Shown: positions 1 through 14,880, numbered from the stretch's first letter. The stretch: 64,000 nt of DNA from Xylocopa sonorina (GCF_050948175.1 NC_135199.1:4282501-4346500); one strand, 5' to 3'. Notes: generated by a model not told the origin, from the sequence alone. Made by a program: numbers and translations.

Positions 1-3000
1 TAACACGCTTTCGCATAACACGGCATTTTAAAGCAACCTACTCACTGTGTTATAGTAGGGTTACCTGTGCTCGTAATACGCTGTAGTCGTTAAAGCTCGT
101 TGCTAACGCCGGTTGAGCACATGTACATATTCCTTGATAATTAATATTGATTATTATTTAATAACACCAGTATCGGCATATCAATTTCTCATAAATGATA
201 TACGAGCTGGTCATTAATCGCCTGAACGTCCAAGTATAATGCTGTCGAATTGCGCATAAATAATGCGATGCGTTTCGCTAATGACACCTTCAGCGTTTCA
301 GAAACACGCGCAGATTCCTGCCCTTCTTTATCGATAAATGCCTAGCAGAACAAAAAATCAATTTCCACCGTTCAGAGCGCAACGCTCTGATCGTTTGTAA
401 ATATTCTTGTCACACGAACGACGACCCTGCTCATAATTATTCCTCCCAAAAATACGGGACAATTTTGCGGAAAGGAATTGAAAGAGCAAAATGATTCGAC
501 AAATGGCCGGTTCGGTTCAAATATTCGCAGGCGAAAATGACCTGGTATGTAAATGGGGGATTAAAGCAATGCATTCCGTGAAACGGCACCGCTCCTTTCT
601 TTACATTTCCCAATACGAGAATCCCGCCTCTAAAGCTGTCCGAGCGTATTGCCATTCGTGAGAAATACGCGGCGCGGGTGTCCTATATCATAACGACGCT
701 CCAACGGAACACATTAGACGTTCACCCTTCATCGGATTCGCCTAAATCACCGCCGAGGGATTCTCGCGGGTACTTCGATCGGATTTATATCCTTATATTT
801 TTGTAAGGCTCGCGAAATGCCGCGAATACGACCTCGTCGTTCCCGCGGCCTTCTCTCCGGGGAGAGAGAGAGAGAAAGAGAGCTGCACGAAATGGTACAA
901 CCGTCGCGTCGCGACCAATCAACCCCTGCAAGAAATCGAGAGCAGCCAGAAAGGAAGACGGATTGCCGCCATTCCGTGGAATGAAGATGTATGCGGTGGA
1001 TATCGAGCGTCTTTCAGGTAGAGCATATAGAACATTGTTGCGTTGGTGTCGTTGATAGGCACATTAGGATGTCTGGTTGAACGCGCGACGAAAGTGTCTG
1101 AAATCGAACATGGTTTCGAAGGGGAATGCATTAATTAGCAAAAACGCGACGTTTCGATCGACGATTGAATATTCTAGATATTATATATTGAGAAGAATAA
1201 CGGATCGTATGGAGCCGTCGATACCTTTGAGTATCGAGTAAAATGGCCAACGAACGGCTAGTCATTATTCGTGTTTCATAACCTTCTGCTAAATAATTTA
1301 ATTACACGCTATTCACGGCGAGCAATATCCAATCAGCGTTTTAATTGAAATTCGGAATTACCAAATTATATTTGCGGTGTCGTTAATGGAGAACCGTAGA
1401 TGTCGCGTCGAAGCGGAATGGATCCGCATTTATTTCGTAATTAACAAATTACAGGGCGGGGGCTTCTTCTTTTCGGATGAAAAGGCAGCATTCGGAACGG
1501 AAAGCGTGCTTCTTTCGTTCCATTCTGTCGAGCCGATTCTGGGAATGGCCGGATAGGGAGGGGACAGGCGATATCGACGATTTATCGTCGCTAGAAAGTT
1601 GGATAAAAGTTGACCGAGCACGAGCAAGCTCCGATTTGAGGATGTAATGAAGTGTACCGAGGAGATAGTCCCCAATTATCTTAATCACATCCCATTGCCT
1701 TTGACGTAGCCTGCGACGACGTCTAACATTGGAAAAATCGTCGATCGCTCGTCTAACTTATTAATGCCGCTCGAATTGTTCCGGGTAACGATACCGTCGA
1801 GCACCTTCGCGGATTCGATCGGAATCCAATTTGGATCGGTAATTAACTTAATGTTCCTTCGATTTACATCGAGGGAGTCTTCGTGTATCCACTTTGTTCG
1901 TGATGCAAATTGTCCGGAGTCAATTAAAGAAACGGCTCGCAACCAGAGATTCGGTTAAGGTATTCGATTAGCAGCAGGACATCTCTTTACGCTTTGGCAA
2001 ATCGAACTATCGTTCCTTCAATGACGTTTCTATCGATAATGTTTTTTAAACCATCGAATGAAGATGTAATAAAGGACGGAAGAGTACGCAAGGGAAATTG
2101 GTCTGCCTATAGTCAGACACATCTAACGTTCGATATAAAACAGCTTTTAATTCTTCTGAACACTTTTACGTCATGAAATTACTGTGAAATTCGAGTCAAC
2201 GAGGAAGATTATTTATTAAGAAAATCGTTTACTAGGATAACATTGCAAAATGTATGCAAAGGATGTTGGTAGACTTAAACTGCGCGTGGTAAGAGGATAC
2301 CCCATCGCGGATGAAACAGGAACAGTAGCATTTCCAGTGGGGTGACGTGAGTCGGAAGCGGAAGGATCAGAATTAGTATTTAGATCGGAAGGGACCTGCC
2401 TAAGCTGATAAGATTAATTTAATTTCAAGTTGCTTTCGTCCAAGTGTGTAAACGATTACGCTGAAGAAATACCGGAGAATAATATTAGTCTCCAAATTAC
2501 GTCGCAGCTTGAAATTCAATTTTGATTCGGAATAATCGATTCCCCGGAACATTTTCCAATCGTTCTGAGGTGCACAGTCGAAATTAATAATGGCTGCTCG
2601 GCGCGAAAAAGAAGAGGAAGAAAAGGAAAAAAAAAAATACGCGCCGCCGTTCGAAATCTGGAGACGTCAGCCGAATCAGAGGAAAGAATTCAATTACAGT
2701 GGACAATTTCCTGATTCTATCCGCCGCATTCCTCCCAGCCCCGACGAGAGTTGCGTGAGTGCATTTCAAAAGCTTCCCGTCATTCCGCTCGCGACTGACC
2801 GTCCCCCCTCGAAATGTCTGTCGCGTCCAATCCCCGAGGCAAGGCGACAAAAACCCTCGCGGCGCACAATACCGGGTACAATAAGGAATCAGCAATTAAA
2901 TATGCGCGTGGCTCTCGCGCGAATCGTATCCAGCAATTTATCGACAATTTCACAGGGAAGCTCCGCGATTTCCATATCGGGTGAATTTCATGGCGAATCA

Positions 3001-6000
3001 CGCCACCGTGAAAATACATTAAATAAATCGATAAATTCGTGGCACGTAGTTGGAAGGAAGCGGATAAAGCGGGGCGTAGAGCCGGCGAAACAACGTCGGG
3101 ATGGAATGCGTTTGAAAGCCAGCGCTTAAGACCGCGCTTATCATTCGTTCCCCCTTTTTCATTCCCTTATCTACCTGGCTGTTTCGTTTATCCGTTTTAC
3201 TCCGACGACGAATACGTTTCGCCTCGGATATCGTCGCCGATCGTGCAGGCGGACCGTGGAGGCGTCGTCGACGAGGCGCGTTTCGACGAGTTCCAAGTGC
3301 GCGCTAATCGAGGGAAAGGAAAAAGGAGCGACGAAAAAAGGGGAGCGGGAATTATTTTTACTACTTCTCTCGAGCATTTGTTACAATCAGGCGGGTGTCT
3401 GAACACTTTCGAAGGAAAGTGCCGCGCGTTCTAAAGACTTGGTACGCGAGATGGGCGGTGGTGGGCGGAGGAAAATTGAATGTACACACGCGATGAGGAA
3501 TAAGAATGAGAGACAACGGCGTTCAAGGCGTGTAAACTTGAATGTGCGCGGCGGAGAGGATACTTTAAACAACAGGAGGAGCACGTGAACGAGTAACCGG
3601 CGAGAGGCGAGTAAAAGGAGGGAAGAACATCAGAAGGAAAACTCGTCCGAGGAAACCACCAGGGACACTCGAGCCATTTTATACGATGCTGCTCGGCGCT
3701 GGTACCGCATTGTTTGCTCGCATAATAATTTACCAGCACATGGGAAAGCTGTTAGAGAGGCGGTGGCCCGGTCGAATAAGAAGAGAGCTCTCCCCGTACG
3801 CGTAACCGCGGAAGGTACGTTTGCAATTAAATGATAGAATTTTGCGATGGTTGGTCGAATACTCGCGGAACAGTGTCTAAGAGAGCCGGTACGTTACTCG
3901 CTGGATGTTGGTCATTTTCACGGACGGCGGTTCGAGCTCGTAAAGGCAACGTCTGAAGATAGTAGTTCCTCGCTGGCACTCGCGATGAATCTCGCGGTTA
4001 CGAGGCGATAAAAATATAAAAAGCTTCTGACTTCGACGATAGAGGCGGATGTTAAATCTGCTCCGGCCGTTCTCGTTCCTCGAACAGTTTTGTTTAATAA
4101 CACGGAAGCCCGACGCCGTCTTTTGCGAGCCGCGCGCACAGCATGGGCTTGCAATGAACCAGAACTACTCCAGATAAGATAAGAACGAGAAAAAGAGGAA
4201 AGTAGCTGGGTAAGGGGAGAGAATAAGGGAAACGGCCCGGACGTGATAATACGCGTACTCCGGAGTCCGACTTCGACTTTCGAGAGCAGGTTACGAACGT
4301 GAATGAATCTCTTTGTAACTTCCTTCGGGACACGCTTTTTCTCAGATCGATATCCTACGTTCCTGGCATTTAAACACCTTCGCTTGTCGCTATTTATTAA
4401 CTGTAGGAACATCCTGAGTTGCGTAATTACGTCTGTCACGCGATTATTTTCAATGACTTCGAAGTATTTTGAAAAATTGTACGTACATATGCATTCTTCA
4501 ATGCATCTATATATCCTGCATTTATTTCAATTATCAAAATTTGATATATGTCACCCTGCCCTGTTCTGAAATTTTTAACATTAATTACTACACTCTACTT
4601 ATGTTATACAAACTCATTATACACGATCTGAATTTTTAATGTCAACTTTTTATATTCATTTGTCGCGTATAACAGGGCTTGCGCTGTCGCGATGCAACGT
4701 TTTAGAATAAAACCAAACGAAACGTATCGCGAGTAAATTTCAAAATAATCCACAACAGTTCCGTTGAAGCTTTCAGAATGTAAGCGCTGCGGCTGCGTAA
4801 CGAATAAATTGTTATATAAGCCCGGTAGAGTGCTTCCGTAAACGTAGATCCTTGCGAGATCTCGAACGATTCTGACCCCGCGTGTCATTCGTAGACTTTT
4901 CAGGATTTTTCCGCCGCGCGAGGGTAATCGAAAGCGCAGGAAGAAAGACGAGGAACAAGCTAACTGCAAATTTGTTCAAAGCTTTCGAGAGACCTTCAAC
5001 GAGAGTTACGAGCTACGCGGTGGAAATTGTGCGTGCGAGGTCGTTGCGTGTAATATGGAATTTCATGGTCGACGAACGAAATTAATTTGCGCGATAAAAG
5101 GGTCTAACAATGCTTGACAGCCTGTCGTAGAGACCAACGAGCGATATTTCAATAACCTTGATTTCCCTAGATTCCAAAAATATTCTCAAAATTTCATGAA
5201 TATCGTTCCCTAGTCTCCATAAAATATTTTGTTTAATCTCGAAATTCTTTTATTTTTAACTCTTCCTAAGCGCTGTCCTATTTCCGTTAGTTACTCGAAA
5301 TTAGCCTGTTAGGTAACATGTTAGGCAGCCTGTTTAATAGTTATAATAACCACGCACAATTGCAAGTAAAATACTGCAGACGTTGATGAAACGTACTGTC
5401 ACAACTTCGAGCACTCCTAGCACAGAGGAGGGTGACTTGTGTAACCAAGAACTTGTATAATTTAACTCGATTAAACTTCAAGTTGGCTCGCAAAACTAGA
5501 CAGGGTTTTTGCTAATAGATATCCGGTTTATTTATATTCTGTGTAGGGGAGGAGAGTTTCTAACTCCGTTCCCGCGTAATTACCCGAATCTTTGCGAAAG
5601 CTGCGTTAACAAAAACTTCCACGTCTACCGGATCATTTATTCGCGTATTTCCTTTCGGGAACAGGCGACCAATAAACAGTTTGCTCGATAAGATTTGCTT
5701 GCAACAATAGAACCCCGTTCATTGTAACGAAATGTAATTCAATGCTCGATTTACCGGGGTTCCGTTCGCCTCTTATTATTCGAGCTATTGCACCAATTAT
5801 TGAAACTTTTGCATTCAGTAAAGTTGGATTGCATCGGTTGCAACCAAGTTTAATTCGATATCTGAAATATTACCAAGTATCAATCTACGTTTAAAATATC
5901 GTTCGAACATAATACTCGCTCGAATCGAGTTCTCCACGCGTTCGAAATAAATCAGATCCCCTTCTAATTAACACCACGCGTACGTTACACGCCTATCTCT

Positions 6001-7855
6001 CAATCTTTCCTCTCGTCGAAATTACCCGCTTCGAAACCGTATCACGCGAAACCTTCCGAGGCGTTTCGAGCGTCGATTATGCAAAACTGTCCGCGCCATC
6101 CTTATCATAAAACCGTTCAATTTCCTCTGGATCGAAAAGCCGGTCGATTCGAGGCAATTGCGGGAACTTGAAAGAATTCCAAGTAATTTCCATGAACACG
6201 CACCGTCCGCCAGCCGTTCTCCTCTCAATCCACGTAATACATTCGGTACCGCGAGGGTCGTAAGATTTTCACCCACGGTACCATACAGCCGCTGGCTCCG
6301 CTACGTGTCGATACAAAACGCGTGTAGGCTCGTTTGAATAAAAGATCGTTTCGAGAATCAGCGTAGCGACGAGCCGCGGGGCGAGCTTTCCATCGTGGGC
6401 AAAAATCAGGTATCGGATGATGGTTAATTCATGGTGGCAAGATCCCGCCGGACCGGGCCACGGGTAAAAAGAGACCCGTGAGCGATGAAATACATTTCGA
6501 GGCGTGGTGGTTGGCGCGCGCCCCTGCCTTCTCTTCTCCCTTCGACGCCATCAGCGTCCTCGAATTCGCCGGGTCGCGCGTCCACCGCGACGATACACGC
6601 GTCCGCCGCTTCGTCCGATTCGCGGCGAAGTTTCGAGGAAATTTCAAAGTCTAAATAAACCAGGGGCCCGGGGTATTACACAGGTGCCGCCGCTTTATGG
6701 AGTTTAAGCTCCCTCGAACGAGGTGAAATAATTAAATGTAAATAACATTGTCCGGACGTAGCGATGCGATATAGATCGTGTGTTGGCTAAGCTTCGAAAC
6801 GTTCTACTTTCGAAATAAAAGCTGCCAGCGCGCTGCATCGATCGAATTTCTGATACCTTTGGCCCGAGTTCCTCGTTTGGCCCTTCTGTTACGTTTTAGT
6901 TTAGAGGAAACGCTGGTGTTCGCGCAGGAGAGAGCGTCTCGTCGAAGACTAATAACGAATATTAACCGTCGAATGGGAAACTCGGACAGTGTCTCGACGG
7001 AATGCGAACGGAAAGCCGAGAACCGTTTCATCATTCGTCGGCGGGAATAAATAACGGATACGCCAGACGCGTTTCTTCGCGAATTACAAACGCGACAAAT
7101 GGTTTCACGTCAATCCTGATTCCCAGGTAGCCGACCCGTAACTCCTCGTTTATATCCATCGCGCATTTTAGCCGTGACGCGTGTCGAAGCAGCCGGATGC
7201 GACGTATCGAGAGGCTGCGTCTCTATTTTCGCGGCCGACGATATCCGAACGCGAATAATATGAAGCGACGCCGCGGAACGCGTCCCGATATCGGGGCATT
7301 ATCATTATTGCAGGATATCGCGGAATAAGTTTCCGTTTTGCATCGACAGATCTACCGTGCGCCGCCGCCAGTGGAAATTTTCGCGCGGAGAGAGTCCCGG
7401 CGTACGCCATTAGGGAATCGAAAACGGGAGACGCGAATGCGGCCGTTACGCGGCAGGAAATATTTGCGTACACGGGAATCTCGTCGCGTCGTCTCCATTT
7501 TCCGAAAGAGAGTGGTGGTAATGGGAAAAGGAAGAGCGACGGAACGATAAGATGGAACTAGTTTCCTCGTGCCTCTGTCATCTATGGAGGAATCGCTCCG
7601 ATTTCTATTTGCATTCCATCGCGTCTCCGATGGACTTCCTGTATTTAATAATACCGACAGAGACTGAGCGTAATTAGAGCAGGTGGGAAGAATTATCTTA
7701 AGACATTACTCTTGGCGACATTTTTCCGTTGGCTTATCAGCGTGTTACGTTTTATTTCTGCTATCCAATCGCAGTTTCCCCGATATCCGGCCGATTTATT
7801 CGGGGATTTCGAAGGTCAGCAAGGCGAAAATCGGTATAAGGGAAACGGTACTTAC
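1..7855. other. Gene-poor region, probably intron or intergenic
   Basis: I see no exon that I can support here. Several open frames of 60-180 codons occur (for example 2590-3129 + and 4604-4969 -), but they have no recognisable domain, no coherent splice signals and low-complexity or arginine-rich translations, as expected of chance frames in CpG-rich DNA. The stretch holds a GA-rich microsatellite near 861-882 and a GC-rich patch around 6480-6660. If the Kazal exon at 7856-8065 continues in the 3' direction on the - strand, this stretch would be its next intron. Confidence 0.5.
861..882. repeat. GA microsatellite
   Basis: A short, slightly interrupted run of GA dinucleotides. It is simple sequence with no sign of function. 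Confidence 0.7.
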
Positions 7856-8065
7856 CACAGGCGCCCTGATTCTTCACTCGCGTATTTCTTCTCTCGAGGC
7901 AGCTAGTCTTCCTTAGATGGCAATAGTTGATGTAGGTCACGTTGTCAGCACCGCAGACGGGTTCAGAAGTCGTGGGGCAATCGGTAGGACACTGACATAA
8001 AGGTTTCCCGTTCTCTGCTACGACGCACGTCGCACCCCAAGCGCAGTAGGTCTTCTCGCAAGGCT
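7856..8065 (-). CDS. Internal exon encoding a follistatin/Kazal module (agrin/follistatin-like)
   Basis: On the - strand the exon is bounded by an acceptor (cattctcttttcag, just above 8065) and a strong donor gtaagt at 7855-7850. It is 210 nt long: two bases, 69 full codons, one base, so both introns are phase 1, as is typical of shuffled extracellular modules. The 69 residues have ten cysteines, at 2, 7, 13, 23, 25, 29, 37, 48, 55 and 69. The first part is an EGF-like hairpin (CAWGATC, then CQC). The second is a Kazal domain with C-x7-C-x10-C-x6-C-x13-C spacing and the signature PVCGADNVTY-x3-C. Such follistatin (FS) modules occur in agrin, follistatin and related secreted or matrix proteins, where they bind growth factors or inhibit proteases. 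The CxFGxTC-like start and the phase 1-1 exon look most like an agrin repeat. The neighbouring exons are not visible, so the gene has long introns or the other modules lie outside the window. The module call is firm; the gene name is inference. Confidence 0.85.
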
Positions 8066-11000
8066 CTGAAAAGAGAATGTGACTAATTTGTAGAGAATGA
8101 GATACTGGCTGATCGTGCGTTAGACGATAGATGGACGAAACAAGGACAAAAGAAATAGCAGGTTGTCTTAGAAATTATTACACAGCCTCGATCACCTTTT
8201 CTGGCGACCTTCTGGAATTCTACTTTTTCATATCATGCAGTATTGTCATGAAGATTAAATTATTCGTATCGGAATAGTGTCTTAAATTCTTTCTAAATGT
8301 CAATTGGGACGACTGATCTTGTCGAATTATTTATTCGGACCCGAATATGCAATTTACCCTGATTTTAATCAAATAAATTGAATCTGAGCCAGGATTAAGT
8401 TTCGCACGGTTTAAATTTGCGAAACGTATAACCATTTCGAGCGTGCTATCGATAACTGTGCATCGAAATGCAATAGCGTTGAAGGTGAAGAAGCGCCACG
8501 TTTTAAATATCAATTCGATATTTCACGTCTTATTCAAAGCTGGCTGTCACAATCTAATGGAACAGATATAGAAATTGATTTCGCTGACAGCAAGCTGCTT
8601 GATATCAGTGAAAATACATCACTATCGAACGTGAAAATTAAACAAGAATTAGAATTCCAGATAAGTGTCGAGTTTCGTTCAATCTTTTGTCAATTCTATA
8701 TTCATACGACTGTACATAATATGACGCAAATCACTAATATTAAAGAAGCATTATTAAGATCTCATCGCCATTTCCTTCGACGTTCGTAAAATCCACAGTC
8801 GAAACGATTCCACGCGCGTAACGTACCGAGATTTACGATACATAAATGTCTCGTGTCTAATTTCTACGCGGTACAAATCCCAAAGCGCGTGGTGTCCCTC
8901 GGAGATGTCGATTATTTCGAGAACCCGTACCTTTAACGATCCTCTTTAACGAAGTTCGCAAAACATTCTTAAACGGGGAGAAACGAAGAGACGTTCGTAG
9001 CAAAGTTCCGGTTCGGACAGAGCGGAGGGTGGACAGAGCGCAAAAGAAACTTCGAGAACTGAATTACTGCAACGACGGGAGCGAAAATTCGTGTTTCGAA
9101 GCCTTTGTCGTTCTCGCGCCGTTGGGGACAGCCGGTAAGAAAACACCAATTAAAGGGAGCTACTCGGCGAAAATAATTAGTTTCAGCTGATCATACCGCA
9201 TAGAAAGGAATTCTCGACGACGACTACGTCACCGCTCTCTCCTTTGACGACACCTCCTGTTTCTCCCTTCTCCCTTTTTTCTTCTTCCCACCGACCGTGG
9301 CTCCCTTTTTCCCGTACGCGGGAGAGAAGAGGAAGAAGGGCGAAAAAGAGAGCGAAAGGAAGGGGAGGTTCGAGGAAGCGCAATCAATTTTCCAGGAAAG
9401 TTGGCTTCAGCCCGAAAGGAGACCGCTGGGTAACCTCGACGGATAATCCGACCACCCCTGGTCATTAATATGGCGGACAAGTTGATCCTCCGTGAAAAAA
9501 TCGCCCTACTCCTTCTATCCTCTCGGGTCAATCGCTCCTGGCTCTTCAGGACGCTCGGGCTTTCTTCTTATCCTCGTGGACTTGGATGACGCGGGCCGAG
9601 TTCTCGTCGAAACGGTCGTAGGACGAGGGGTGCGGTCGAGATGGACGACGTCCGCGCCGAAGCGAACGGAACGCGACCTGATAAAGAGCCGTTTTTGCCA
9701 TTCGGTACGCGACCCCTTTTCCGCTTCAGCTGGACGCGAATTGACGCGTATTTGAGGTTTCCCAGCCGGAGAAACCGGCCCCGCTGAAAGCACCCCTGGG
9801 CGCGTCGCCGTGACGCGCACAAAGCGTACCCCGGTGTGTAACGTTTCACCGTTACCTTTACCACGTTTCCTTTATTTCCGTGGATGACGCAGATTTCGCT
9901 GATATTTCAAAGCGTCGAGGGTGACGACTTCTGAAGAAACTTCTCCCACCGTGTCTTTGACTGGATGGATTAAATGGGTCGTGTCGGGGACGCTGGAGTG
10001 GACTGTAATTGTGGAAATATCTAGTTCTCTCTAGTGTTCTTGTTATTTTCTCAGTGACGAAATGATCTTTCGATAGTTCATCGCGACGCATAAAGTGTAA
10101 TATATTCTTTGGCGATAGACCAGATCGCGCGACAACATTTGCTTTCGACGCAGCGATTACATCTGTATTTCTTGTCCCGTCGCAGCGTCAGCGACACTGA
10201 TGACCCCTTTTTACGTTTCCAATTTGTTTGACCGGCAAATTTCGCAGTTCAATTTATTTCAGTTATCGTAAAATGTTTGCAGTCCTTCTCTATACCAGCA
10301 GAGTCTAAACCCCTGACAAATATTTGTAGATTTTCTAAACGAAAAAAAAAACTTTTTTCGCTGCAGAGAGAGAAATCCTGTCGAATCCGACAAAACGCGT
10401 AAACGGTACGTTGAATGCGACTTTAATTGGTTTCACGTAGTTTCTCGAACCGGTTCAAATGGCCAGTGTAACGCCATTACGCTCGTTGTTCGATTAGAGC
10501 TGGAAACAAGTCACCGCCGTAATAAATACGTTTCACTTTCGCCGGTTTTGTCGTTAAAAGACTCCACTGGGCTATGCGCAGTCGTAACAGAATCAATTCC
10601 GCACTCTCGGCCAATTGTCCGCGTCGAACCGTGCCATTTCATTATCGAAACGCGCTGGTAAATAACTTCATATCCAAGCTCGGATAATCTTCTTTGCAAC
10701 TGAACTGCAAACCCTCTAATACCTCTGATTTATTTTATAATCGGAATTACACTAAACGCGTGAATTATCGGGTATTAATTACTGCCAAAATCGAACATTT
10801 AACATTTCGCAACAGCGATCAACGGAGCATTCTTTAATGAACTAGAAAACGAAATCGTATCGGAAGTTTCGCGAGAGGTCCCGATGGAACTTAATACTTT
10901 TCATTAATCCGGCCGTGAGAAAGTGAGCGTGGGAGAATAATTCAGAAATTAATTAACGTAGACTTTGGGCTGCGCGGGAATTCGTTTAAGCTTAACGACG

Positions 11001-14000
11001 AAATACGTATCGCCGGAGGATCTTCGTCCGCCTTCTTCGGGTCGTAGATATTCCAAGAATGGGGTTAGCTCCTTTCTTGCCATGCACGCTGATGCAATCG
11101 CCTCGGTACGATCCATATTTCACGTAGTTTATAACAGCGGGGAAGGGGCCCTTTACTACGTCACGGTAAACAGCTCCACATTAAGTAGCAACGTACCGCT
11201 TATAGTCAGCCAGTAGTAAGGGTCAACGCTCCGTGGCATTCGATCCTGTTCCTAGGTGGATTCGCGTTAACGCTCGTCGTTCTTGTTGCCCGCTTCCTTC
11301 GCGATCGCCCCTTTTTTACTGCCTTCGATGAATTTAAAACGGGGGAGGGGGGGATAGATACGAGATACAGGATCGCTGGTACCGCGAAGAGAAACGAATA
11401 TAAACGCGATGATTCTTTCCATGAAATGCTAAACTGTATACGCGATCGTTTACGCGATCGTTTCTGCCTGAAACATGAAGATATACTGTCGATAGCACGA
11501 GAAACGTTTACAGCCTGTTTACAATCTAATGATAACTGGAAGCCATTTTCTCAGCCACGAATTACGTCGTAAATCCCATTTATTTGCAATCTCTCCGTGT
11601 GCTACGGATACGCGCACCTGTACACAATGGATTTCTATATCCTGTTCTTTAAGCATCCTTTCCATTATCGTAGCACTGTACAAGGTGTACGCGAAGTAAC
11701 CGAGGAATTTCAACCGCGAGTCTTGCGAAACATCGAACGGCACCGTGGTTTTCGGGTGCTGATTCGAAATGAACTCTCGTCAACGGTGATCCGGAAGTAA
11801 TATACACGGTGGCTCGCGCTAAATTTCAATATATCTACACTAACGATTACCAAGCTGCGCGCCCGTCGAAGTTAATCGCTGGCAAATACCACGCGCGCGC
11901 GGACCTCATGAATTTTTCGACAGCGGTCGCTTTGATGTCAATCGAACGACATTTCGTTTCGCTGTACATCGAGCGGGCCCGTGCAGTAAGGGACGAGGGT
12001 GAGGTCGGAAGGGTAGGGCGCGATTCGCGGAGACCATTCGACCGTGGGCATTTACGAGCGACCGTGTATCGGTCGATTCAAAGGCAGTTTTCCGTGAAAC
12101 GCGTCGAAAATTCAATGTACTCGATGAGCTTCTACTCGAAATTACGATCGCCTGTATTAAAATGATGCATTAATGCATGAGCCGGCCGTGACGGAGCGTT
12201 CATTATCACCGAAGTGAGAGGGCCGAGGATGCAGAATTCGCTTCAGGAAGCGCATAATAATTTCGCGCTCCCAGCTGGACTCTATTTACGATCAATTTTA
12301 CTACGAAACGGTTTTTAACGTTTTCTACTCTAGACAAGTGGAATCTACTCGTAAATGAATTACGACGGAATAAAACGGTATTCGTTCGAATGTACTACTG
12401 CATTTTCATGGCGATTCGCCCCCAGGGCAGTAACTATAAAAAAATGAAAGCTGCATTAAGAGCGCGAAGAGAATCGACAAGCATCGAAGAACAGTCATTA
12501 CCCATACGGTACGAACACCTTCTACATCGTCGTTGGCGATCATTTTAAAGTACCGCTACGCCCTGTGTAAGGTCGACAGTGCATAACTAGGCAGTCGTAT
12601 CGAGATAAGGGCCTGGCAGATAACGGTGTATCTACCACGGGGTAGCGCCGAGGCGCCCTTACAGCTGAGATTTTACTCGCCGATAACGTGCTAATTCTCC
12701 CCAAGGTTGGATATATTTCGTGTACACGCCATTAGCAGCGGCGTTTAATTAAATAACATTTTCACGAGAAATTAATAAGTGCACGTCACGGTACGCTAAT
12801 GACGTAAATAAACATTGCCGTTGAAAAGGTTCGTTCATCGCAACGATAATAACCGCGAAAGGGGTGGCAATTTATAGGACATCGTAAACGAGATTATCCT
12901 TTAAGTTAATTAAATATCGTATTTGCCGAATAGCGCCGGTGAAGATTATCGTGTAAACCGTTCTATGGTGGGGCGATAATTTGCGAGCATGCGATCGTTT
13001 ATATTTCATTATCCGAACACGTGATTTTCCTAGATGAAATGTAATATCGATTCAGAATTTTAGTCGCGCTGATAGCGATGGTTTCAAGTGACACGAATCG
13101 TATTCCGGCTTCTCAAAAGGGAGACCGTCCATACGATCCGCGCGCGAATGAAATTTGGAAATTCATACGCGCAAACAAGACCTCGCGATACGGTTTCATA
13201 TTAAACGCATCGTAGAATTTCGATTAATTTCTCGCCAACACAGGCGGAAGTTGAATCTAACGTTATTTGATTTGATAGCGCATTTGAATACCGATTCCGA
13301 TCTATATACGTTAAACACGCGTAACAATCTGACAGGCTACCTCCACGTGTCGGAACATTTCAGGTAAATATCGATCCGTTCTGTTTTTTTGCCTCAACTT
13401 CAACACACCGTTACCCCGATTTTTGCATGCCAGCTGTCAACTTTCTTCTTACGATACCGATATTCGATAGAAAAATATCGGGAGTAGCTGTTCGCGCGAG
13501 CGGAAGCGTCGTTTCGGTTGCCACGATTCGAGCCACGAGTCGGCGTTTTTGCCGCTGGCTCGCATTTTTCCCGGCAACCTGATCATCTGTCATGATCCAT
13601 CTTGCTCGGCCATAAAATGGAACAGCTACGTTTCTTCGGAGAAGTCGTCCGGATCGCGTACGCGTACGTGTTCCGGAAGAGTAACGGCTATCGAGTTAGA
13701 CGCGTCACTTTCGCGTATTAATAACCGCTAATCCGTGGGCTATTATCGAATCGAAATTAACACGCAGAAACTCTAACGGAATTATCGCAGTGTACCCAAA
13801 GGTATAATCCCAAATGAGCTTTACACCGTTAAAACGGCAATTTCTGCTATAAAAACAAACTGTCCGGATAAGTCGATTACAGAACGCTTTATTTTTATAA
13901 ATCCTCCATGACACCTTTCGACATCGCGGTCCGGATTATCTTGTGTGGTGGCCTTCCGACACTCGTCACTCGAGGGACAGCATCACTAACAGTTTCCCGA

Positions 14001-14880
14001 TAGTACGCGAATACCTATCCTTTCCAATACATAGAAGTTCTGACCTGTCCCTAATATCCCAGCGTCTAAGGCAGGGCCTGCTAGGTAGCCTTACTGATGA
14101 GTCCACTAGCAGGCCCAGGACAAAACGTTCTTCCCCTCTCTTTTCTTTCCTCCTTTCCTCTTCCATTCTACAGCAAACCGAAGCACTTCGTTTCACTTGA
14201 AACGTCAGCGCGTTCAGCCGAGACTGGGGTCGTCGAGAACAAGAAGCACCGCGGCGAAACAGTAAACCCAATAACAGCGGGAAGCGGCGCATTCCTCCGC
14301 GGTTCATTAACCAGGACAATTATTATCCTATTGTTGAAAGGGCAAACTCGATTCGACCGCGGATTTCCACGTCGCGAGAGTCAGCGTAATTATTCCGCAT
14401 GCCACTTGATTAGTCCCTACGAGTTCGCCCAGCTCTGAGCTCGGCCACGTCGCGCCATAGGTAGGTACACAAGTGATTCTGGCCAGGATACGCCGTCGTT
14501 TCAACTTTCATCCAGGACTCGTGGACACTCCATACGAATACAAATTATTCGAATAAACTCGGCTAATTACTCGCGTTAACCGTTCGCCTGGGGTATCGCG
14601 CGTTCTTCCCTGCCTCGCGGCGACGATCCCAGCCACGTTCTTTCGTTGCACGATTGCCGTTGTCCGAGGAACCTTCCGGTTAATGAGATGACAGGAAAAA
14701 CACGCGGTTGTAACCAGCGTACGTGTTTTACGAATACGAGAGGAATTAACAGAAAATTTAGTCGCTAAGCGACGCACAAATGAGATGTTGAGTTAAAGAG
14801 ACGAGGGTGAGAATCTTTCTGAGGGATAATAGTAAATGAAATTTTGACGGGGATGGGGCTTTTACGATCGTGAACCGATG
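8066..14880. other. Non-coding region, presumed intron upstream of the Kazal exon
   Basis: No exon, RNA gene or transposon is recognisable. If the Kazal exon's gene has 5' exons in the window, this is intron. It contains a 12-bp tandem duplication at 11440-11463, an A-run/T-run hairpin at about 10340-10360, and GC-rich patches near 9230-9900. The open frames here (up to about 118 codons, for example 11809-12165 + and 13966-14319 -) have no family features or splice context. Confidence 0.5.
11440..11463. repeat. 12-bp tandem duplication
   Basis: Two perfect adjacent copies of acgcgatcgttt (11440-11451 and 11452-11463). Each contains the palindrome cgatcg. It is probably replication slippage. 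Confidence 0.7.

Noticed and set aside
2590..3129. 179-codon + frame beginning with a Lys/Glu run
   Set aside because: Starts in purine-rich low-complexity sequence and shows no domain; other frames are open across parts of the same stretch.
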